Made by a program: the position numbers and the translations under genes. From the NCBI GenBank assembly GCA_029976065.1, contig JARKNV010000002.1, positions 1 through 64,000 of the forward strand: 64,000 nt of DNA, in the 5' to 3' direction. Source of the DNA: Selenomonadales bacterium (GTDB lineage: Bacteria; Bacillota; Negativicutes; Sporomusales; UBA7701). The number at the start of each line of letters is the position of its first letter. Position 1 is the stretch's first letter. Under the pieces are notes generated by a model. The model had not been told where the DNA came from, did not search any database, and saw only the letters and a program-made list of their open reading frames with translations. Shown here in pieces: positions 59,117-64,000 of the stretch.

Positions 59117-59920
59117 TTGCTGGCAGCGCTTGAACATTTGGGCGCCACGGCGCGGGGCGTTACGTCGCCGCAGCTTTTCCGGGCGGATGACGGCCGGGTG
59201 TATGTGGTGAAGCTGCAGAATAACCGGCTGGGGCCGAAGGTGTTGGCCAACGAGCTGATCGCGGTCCGGTTGGGGGAAGACTTGGGGTTGTGCTTTCCGC
59301 CGGGCGGGATGATTAAGCTGGAGGAGGGGCTGCTGGCGCGGAGTCGGCGACTGGCGGCGGCGGGGGTGGCGCCGGGCAGGCATTTCGCCAGCCGGTACCT
59401 GAGCGGGACGGAGTATCTGTGCCGCCACAACGTGGCCAGGGCCATCAACCGCCGGGAAATGGCGGGGGTGATGCTGCTCGATCATCTGGCCCACAATATG
59501 GACCGGACGCTCAACCGGCGTAATCTCTTGCTGCGGCGCGAAGCGCACGGCTGGCGGATTTACGCGATCGATAACTCGCATTTTTTCCGGCGGGCAATGT
59601 GGACGGAGGAGACGCTCCGCTTGCTGAAGCCGCGGGTGAGGGTCAACAGGCACGGGGTTTACGGGACGCTGCTGCACCATTATCTGCAGCCGGAGGATTT
59701 CGCGCCGTATCTGGCCAGGGTGCAGAGCTGGAGCGACGCGTTTCTGGCGGATATTGTGGCGGGCGTGCCGGCGGAATGGCTGCCCCATGCGGCCGAGCGG
59801 CAGGCGGTTGTGGAGTTTCTGGCGGCGCGGCGGGAGATGGCCGCCGACATTGTGACGTGCCTGACGGCCTTCATTCCCGGTAAACGCAAGCAGGCAATGG
59901 CGGGGGCGGTTAATTCCTGA
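59117..59920 (+). CDS. HipA-like kinase-domain protein
   Basis: Protein of 267 residues: TSPQLFRADDGRVYVVKLQNNRLGPKVLANELIAVRLGEDLGLCFPP (kinase N lobe), the catalytic region LLDHLAHNMDRTLNRRNLLLRR (HNxDR-N) and YAIDNSHFF (metal-binding DN). It matches the HipA_2 type found alone, without a HipB antitoxin. TTG start, following GGGGAGGGG. Its 3' end overlaps the convergent L,D-transpeptidase by 11 bases. A role in growth control is possible but unproven. Confidence 0.82.
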   Translation: MLAALEHLGATARGVTSPQLFRADDGRVYVVKLQNNRLGPKVLANELIAVRLGEDLGLCFPPGGMIKLEEGLLARSRRLAAAGVAPGRHFASRYLSGTEYLCRHNVARAINRREMAGVMLLDHLAHNMDRTLNRRNLLLRREAHGWRIYAIDNSHFFRRAMWTEETLRLLKPRVRVNRHGVYGTLLHHYLQPEDFAPYLARVQSWSDAFLADIVAGVPAEWLPHAAERQAVVEFLAARREMAADIVTCLTAFIPGKRKQAMAGAVNS

Positions 59921-60545
59921 TGGTGACCGGGCAGCCGATGGGGACGAAGTGGAAGAGTTCCTCGGCGTTATGGTTGTGCATGCGGATACAGCCGTTGGAG
60001 ACCATTTGGCCGATTTTCCACGGGGCGTTGGTGCCGTGGATGCCGTAAGCATCGAAGTTGAGCCCCATCCAGCGGCTGCCGAGGACGCCGCCGGGGTTGA
60101 GGATTTTGCTGGCGATGGCGAAGTCGCCTTCCGGGGTGGGGGTGGCCGGCTTGCCGATGGCCACCGGGTAATTTCTTAGGGGGCTGTTGCCGTCGTAGAG
60201 GGTGAGGCGGCGAAGCGATTTGACGAGGTGGATCCGGGCGCGGACTAGGCCGCCGGCGGCACGTTCGCCGGCGCTGACGGGAGTGATGTCGGCGGTGGCG
60301 GCGGGGACGAGCAGCCGGCAGTAGGTGACCGGGTCGAGCTTTCCGGTAGGGCTGAGGCCGCGGAGTTCTTGAAACCGCTCGATTGCCTGGGTGGTGGCGG
60401 CGTCGCAGCAGCCGGTGGTTTCGCCCTCGTACAGGCCGTATCCGGCAAGGAGCTTCTGGACTTCGGCGATGATGGGGCGGCTTGCATCTTCGCTCAGCCA
60501 GGCCTCAAGCGGGCGGCGGGGCGGATAGAGGAAGCGCAGTTGCAT
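59910..60545 (-). CDS. L,D-transpeptidase with peptidoglycan-binding domain
   Basis: Protein of 211 residues. An N-terminal PG_binding_1 domain (IIAEVQKLLAGYGLYEGETTGCCDAATTQAIERFQELRGLSPTGKLD) and a YkuD catalytic domain (RIHLVKSLRRLTLYDGNSPLRNYPVAIGKP ... YGIHGTNAPWKIGQMVSNGCIRMHNHNAEELF) with the Cys nucleophile in SNGCIRM. It cross-links peptidoglycan in the 3-3 manner or attaches proteins to it. No signal peptide is visible; in spore-formers related enzymes act on the cortex side. GGAGG precedes the ATG at 60545. Confidence 0.93.
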   Translation of the reverse strand: MQLRFLYPPRRPLEAWLSEDASRPIIAEVQKLLAGYGLYEGETTGCCDAATTQAIERFQELRGLSPTGKLDPVTYCRLLVPAATADITPVSAGERAAGGLVRARIHLVKSLRRLTLYDGNSPLRNYPVAIGKPATPTPEGDFAIASKILNPGGVLGSRWMGLNFDAYGIHGTNAPWKIGQMVSNGCIRMHNHNAEELFHFVPIGCPVTIRN

Positions 60546-60701
60546 TGTTTCGACCTCCTCGGGTGGGAACTTCTCCCTGACTAAAACATTATATGTCGGT
60601 GCGGGCGATGGTGTTTTCCGGAAATTTTTGTATAGCGTGGAGCCGGGCAGGGAAAAAATATCATTGGAATGTCCGGGTGCCGGGAAAAGTCGGGAGGCGG
60701 G

Positions 60702-61511
60702 ATGATCGGAGAAGAGGCAGGCAATCTGCTTATCATCGGCGGCAACGAGGACAAGCAGGGCGATTGCGTAATATTGCGCAGGTTTGTGGCGATGGCGGGC
60801 GGCCGCGAAGCCCGGATCGCGGTGATTACCACGGCCACCGAGCACCCCGGCAAAACGGGGGAGGAGTACCGGGCCGTCCTGACAGAGCTCGGCGCCGCGG
60901 AGGTGAACGTGGTGTCGGTGGTGAACCGGCAGGCGGCCAACGCCAGGCACAGCGACGGCGAGTTCGAAAAATGCACGGGTATTTTTTTCACCGGCGGCGA
61001 CCAGCTCCGCCTGACGAGCATTCTCGGCGGGTCGGAGGTGGATGCGGCTATCCGCCGCGCATACCGGCAGGGAGTGGTGATCGCCGGCACGAGCGCCGGG
61101 GCGTCGGTGATGAGCGATACGATGATTGTCGACGGCGGCTCGAGCGAAACGCCGAAGAAGGCGGCGCTGAGCATGGCCCACGGGATGGGGTTGCTGGAAG
61201 AGGTGGTGATCGACCAGCATTTTGCCCAACGGGGCCGCATAAACCGCCTGCTGGCGGCGGTGGCGCAGAATCCCCACGTGCTCGGGGTAGGCATTGACGA
61301 GGATACCGCGCTGGTGGTTTCGCCGCAGCGGGTTTTCGAGGTTATCGGGTCGCAGACGGTCACGGTTATCGATGGCCAGCGGGTGGTCCATTCGAATATT
61401 TCCGAGTCGAAACAGTTTGATCCGCTGGCGCTGACGAACGTGATGCTGCACATTCTGCCCAGCGGTTACGGGTACGATCTGAAACGGCGCATACCCCACG
61501 AGCGCGGCTGA
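60702..61511 (+). CDS. cphB: Cyanophycinase
   Basis: Hydrolyses cyanophycin to beta-Asp-Arg dipeptides. Protein of 269 residues of peptidase family S51: LLIIGGNEDKQGDCVILRRFVAMAGG, GIFFTGGDQLRLTSIL and the nucleophile Ser in IAGTSAGASVMS (near residue 134). Full length. The start follows GGGAGG at 60692. It is next to cphA, the usual arrangement. Confidence 0.95.
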   Translation: MIGEEAGNLLIIGGNEDKQGDCVILRRFVAMAGGREARIAVITTATEHPGKTGEEYRAVLTELGAAEVNVVSVVNRQAANARHSDGEFEKCTGIFFTGGDQLRLTSILGGSEVDAAIRRAYRQGVVIAGTSAGASVMSDTMIVDGGSSETPKKAALSMAHGMGLLEEVVIDQHFAQRGRINRLLAAVAQNPHVLGVGIDEDTALVVSPQRVFEVIGSQTVTVIDGQRVVHSNISESKQFDPLALTNVMLHILPSGYGYDLKRRIPHERG

Positions 61512-61536
61512 GGGTAGGCGGCGGCGTTTTTGCGCT

Positions 61537-61564
61537 CTGCCGGAAGAGGCTTTCCGGCAGAAAA
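61537..61564 (+). promoter_or_regulatory. Hairpin between cphB and cphA
   Basis: CTGCCGGAA / TTCCGGCAG arms with a 6-base loop, without a T run. It may modulate read-through or mRNA stability. Confidence 0.5.
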
Positions 61565-61586
61565 GGCTACTAGGAGGAACTAGCAG

Positions 61587-64000
61587 ATGCGGATAGTTTC
61601 GGTACATACGCTGCCGGGGGCCAATATTTACAGCCATCGCCCGGTGCTGCGGGTTAGGCTGGAGGTTGCGCCGGACGAGGATGTCCCTACAAGCGAACTG
61701 GGCGATTTTGTTCCCCGGCTGCTGGCGGCTTTGCCCGGGCTGATGGAGCATTGCTGCAGCCGCGGCTATCCCGGAGGGTTTGCGGAGCGGCTTGCGGAGG
61801 GGACTTATCCGGCTCACGTTTTCGAGCACGTAGTTCTCGAACTGCAATGCCGGGCCGGGTACGAGGTAAGCTTTGGCAAGGCGCGCGCGACGGACCGGCC
61901 GGGGGTTTACGAGGTGGTTATCGGTTACCGGGTGGCACCGGCAGCCACGGCGGCGGTGCGGGTGGCCGAGGAGCTGCTGGCGGCGGCGCGCGCGGGCGCC
62001 GGTTATGACGTGGCGGCGGCGGTTACCCGCATCCGGGAGGCGGGCGAGGGCCACAGCCTGGGGCCGAGTACGGCCGCGATCGCAGAGGCGGCCGGGCGCC
62101 GCGGCATCCCGGTGACGCGGGTGGCCGGCGAGGATTTGCTGATTCTCGGTTACGGCTGCCAGCAGGAACGGGTATGGGCGACGGTCACCGGGAGAACGGG
62201 AGCGCTGGCTGTGGATCTGGCGTGCGACAAGTCGCTTACCAAGCTCGTGCTCGCCGGCGGCGGGGTGCCTGTCCCCGAGGGGATGGTGGCGGAGTCCGCC
62301 GCCGCGGCGGTACGGGCCGCCGAAACTCTGGGCAGGCTGGTGGCGGTGAAGCCGGCCGGCGGCAACCAGGGCAAGGGCGTGACGCTGAATATCGAGGATC
62401 CGGCCGAGGTGGAAAAGGCGTTTGCCATCGCGGCCGCTTTCGACAAGCGGGTGCTTGTGGAGGAGTTCATCCCCGGCCGGCAGTACCGGCTGTGCATCGT
62501 GGGCGGGAAAATGGCGGCCGCGGCCGAGCGCATCCCGGCCTATGTCAGGGGTGACGGCGTCCATAGCGTGAGTGAACTGGTGGCGCTGGTCAACCGCGAT
62601 CCGCTCAGGGGTGAGGGCCATGACCGGCCGCTGACCAGGATCAGGATCGACCCGGTGGCGGTGACGGTGCTCGCCAGGCAGAAGCTGACCCCGCAGGCTG
62701 TGCCTGAGGCGGGCCGGATCGTGTATATCCGCGAGAATGCCAATCTGAGTACCGGCGGTACGGCGGTGGATGTGACGGATGCCGTCCATCCCGATAACGT
62801 GTTGCTGGCGGAGCGGGCTGCAGTGCTGCTGGGGCTTGACGTGGCCGGGGTGGATATGGTCGCCGAGGATATCGGCCGGCCGATCCGCGGCGGATTGGGG
62901 GCGGTGATCGAGGTGAACGCCGCGCCGGGCATCCGTATGCATCATTACCCGTCGGCCGGGAAACCGCGCGATGTCGCCGGCAAAATTGTCGAGCTGCTTT
63001 TTCCCCGCGGCGACGGCCGGATTCCGGTTGTGGCGATTACCGGCACCAACGGCAAGACTACGGTGACCAGGATGATCGGGCATATCTGGCAGCATGCGGG
63101 GTATTGCGCCGGGATGACGACGACCGACGGCATTTTTATCGGCAACCGCCGCATCGTGGACGGCGATACTACCGGCCCGGTCAGCGCGCGCACCGTGCTT
63201 ACCGACCCGGCGGTGGAGGTGGCGGTGCTGGAGACGGCCCGCGGCGGCATGCAGCGCAGCGGGCTTGGTTTCGACGCCTGTGACGTGGCTGTGGTCACGA
63301 ATATCAGCGAGGATCATCTCGGCCAGGACGGCATCGAGGATATCGAGGATCTCGTTTTTATCAAGTCGTTGCTTGTGGAGGTGGTGCGGCCGGGCGGGCA
63401 TACGCTCCTGAACGCCGATGATCCGTACGTGACCGCTCTCCGTGGGCGGGCCAAGGGGGAAATCGTCTATTTCAGCACCGAGCCCGACAATATTCTTGTT
63501 CGCAGGCATTTGAGCGTGGGGGGCAAGGCCGTTTTTGTGCGGGACGGCGTGATTTATGCCGCCTGCGGCGGCGTCGGCCGGGCGATCGTCAGGGTGGAGG
63601 ACGTGCCGGTGACGCTGGGGGGCATAGCGCTCCACAATGTGCAGAACGCCGTTATCGCTGCGGCAGCCTGTTATTGCATGAAGGTGCCGGTGGCTTATAT
63701 CCGGGGGGGCCTGTCGAGTTTCGACCAGAACCCGGGACGGCTGAATATGTTGAAGATCGGCGATTTCCGGGTGTGCGTCGATTACGGCCATAATCCGGCG
63801 GGCTACCAGGCGTTGCTGCATACGGCCAAGCGCCTCGGCGCCAGCAGGCTGGTGGGGGTTATCGCCGCCCCGGGCGACCGGCGGGACGATGTTATCAGGA
63901 ACGTCGGCCGGGTCGCCGGCTGCGGGTTTGATTACCTGTTTATCAAAGAGGATACCGACCGGCGCGGCCGACTGGCCGGCGAGACGGCGGAGCTGCTTCT
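61587..64000 (+). CDS. cphA: Cyanophycin synthetase (3' end beyond the window)
   Basis: Makes multi-L-arginyl-poly-L-aspartate from Asp and Arg with ATP. The visible 804 residues of about 875 contain the N-terminal domain (RIVSVHTLPGANIYSHRPVLRV), an ATP-grasp domain (DKSLTKLVLAGGGVPVPEG, VKPAGGNQGKGVTLNI, EVNAAPGIRMHHYP), and a Mur-ligase-like domain (ITGTNGKTTVTRMI, near residue 488; TDGIFIGNRR; DDPYVTALR; VDYGHNPAGYQAL). AGGAGG precedes the ATG. Confidence 0.95.
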   Translation, partial: MRIVSVHTLPGANIYSHRPVLRVRLEVAPDEDVPTSELGDFVPRLLAALPGLMEHCCSRGYPGGFAERLAEGTYPAHVFEHVVLELQCRAGYEVSFGKARATDRPGVYEVVIGYRVAPAATAAVRVAEELLAAARAGAGYDVAAAVTRIREAGEGHSLGPSTAAIAEAAGRRGIPVTRVAGEDLLILGYGCQQERVWATVTGRTGALAVDLACDKSLTKLVLAGGGVPVPEGMVAESAAAAVRAAETLGRLVAVKPAGGNQGKGVTLNIEDPAEVEKAFAIAAAFDKRVLVEEFIPGRQYRLCIVGGKMAAAAERIPAYVRGDGVHSVSELVALVNRDPLRGEGHDRPLTRIRIDPVAVTVLARQKLTPQAVPEAGRIVYIRENANLSTGGTAVDVTDAVHPDNVLLAERAAVLLGLDVAGVDMVAEDIGRPIRGGLGAVIEVNAAPGIRMHHYPSAGKPRDVAGKIVELLFPRGDGRIPVVAITGTNGKTTVTRMIGHIWQHAGYCAGMTTTDGIFIGNRRIVDGDTTGPVSARTVLTDPAVEVAVLETARGGMQRSGLGFDACDVAVVTNISEDHLGQDGIEDIEDLVFIKSLLVEVVRPGGHTLLNADDPYVTALRGRAKGEIVYFSTEPDNILVRRHLSVGGKAVFVRDGVIYAACGGVGRAIVRVEDVPVTLGGIALHNVQNAVIAAAACYCMKVPVAYIRGGLSSFDQNPGRLNMLKIGDFRVCVDYGHNPAGYQALLHTAKRLGASRLVGVIAAPGDRRDDVIRNVGRVAGCGFDYLFIKEDTDRRGRLAGETAELL

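Noticed and set aside
59910-63821. A 1303-codon minus-strand open frame
   Set aside because: Only its last 211 codons (from 60545) are a gene, the L,D-transpeptidase. The rest is the antisense shadow of cyanophycinase and cyanophycin synthetase and has no recognisable domain.

Overview
The window looks like a chromosomal segment of a high-GC (roughly 60 percent) endospore-forming Firmicute. It carries the conserved yaa/yab housekeeping block (tmk, yaaR, holB, ricT, yabB, rsmI, abrB, metG, tatD, 3D protein, rnmV, ksgA, yabG) together with the sporulation protease YabG and SPOCS-domain (DUF3794) proteins. Several genes (a cecR/ybhGFSR-like efflux operon, a fold-III lysine/ornithine decarboxylase, cyanophycin genes) suggest a diderm spore-former of the Negativicutes/Sporomusaceae type. 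That placement is inference; there is no rRNA or tRNA here to test it.

Layout. 1-4133 (minus): ABC efflux operon under a TetR regulator. 4416-9699: TANGO2-like protein, flavodiiron protein, fold-III decarboxylase, small exported protein, CorA. 9980-20336: a Tad/Flp pilus operon (cpaB, secretin, REC-MinD ATPase, tadB, a DegS-like histidine kinase, flp, tadE, tadG, cpaF, tadC, DUF192). 20534-23368: membrane protein, acetoacetate-decarboxylase-like protein, SDR. 23647-38942: fold-I decarboxylase followed by the yaa/yab block, ending in yabG. 39076-41748: two CAP-domain proteins, a Cys-rich protein and a SPOCS protein. 58168-64000: ClpP-fold protease, HipA-like kinase, L,D-transpeptidase, cyanophycinase and the start of cyanophycin synthetase.

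The most interesting object is a 15,336-bp mobile element (about 42216-57551) inserted in the second of two tandem SPOCS genes. The 5' part (41785-42215) and the 3' part (57552-58041) of that gene lie on either side. Joining them at a shared GCCGA restores one open frame of 306 codons (SPOCS domain, linker, SH3 domain) that aligns without a gap to the intact paralogue next door at the junction. The element encodes a SpoIVCA-like large serine recombinase at its right end, facing outward. This is the architecture of skin-type intervening elements that are excised during sporulation, here in a host gene I do not know as a described target.

The cargo of the element is unusual: two tyrosine-recombinase-like proteins, a Flp-type pilin-like peptide in a four-gene minus-strand operon, a TPR protein with a prepilin-like N terminus, two large exported proteins with no recognised family, an exported M48-like metallopeptidase, a NYN-domain protein and a small ribbon-helix-helix-like protein. 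A 21-bp AT-rich operator lies just downstream of the -10 box at two promoters of the element. The element also has long structured noncoding stretches, 13-bp tandem repeats before one recombinase and a perfect 17-bp-arm inverted repeat.

Outside the element, two intergenic repeats (9767-9845 and 32116-32296) share an inner core but have different terminal arms that are each self-complementary, which suggests a dispersed family kept by structure.
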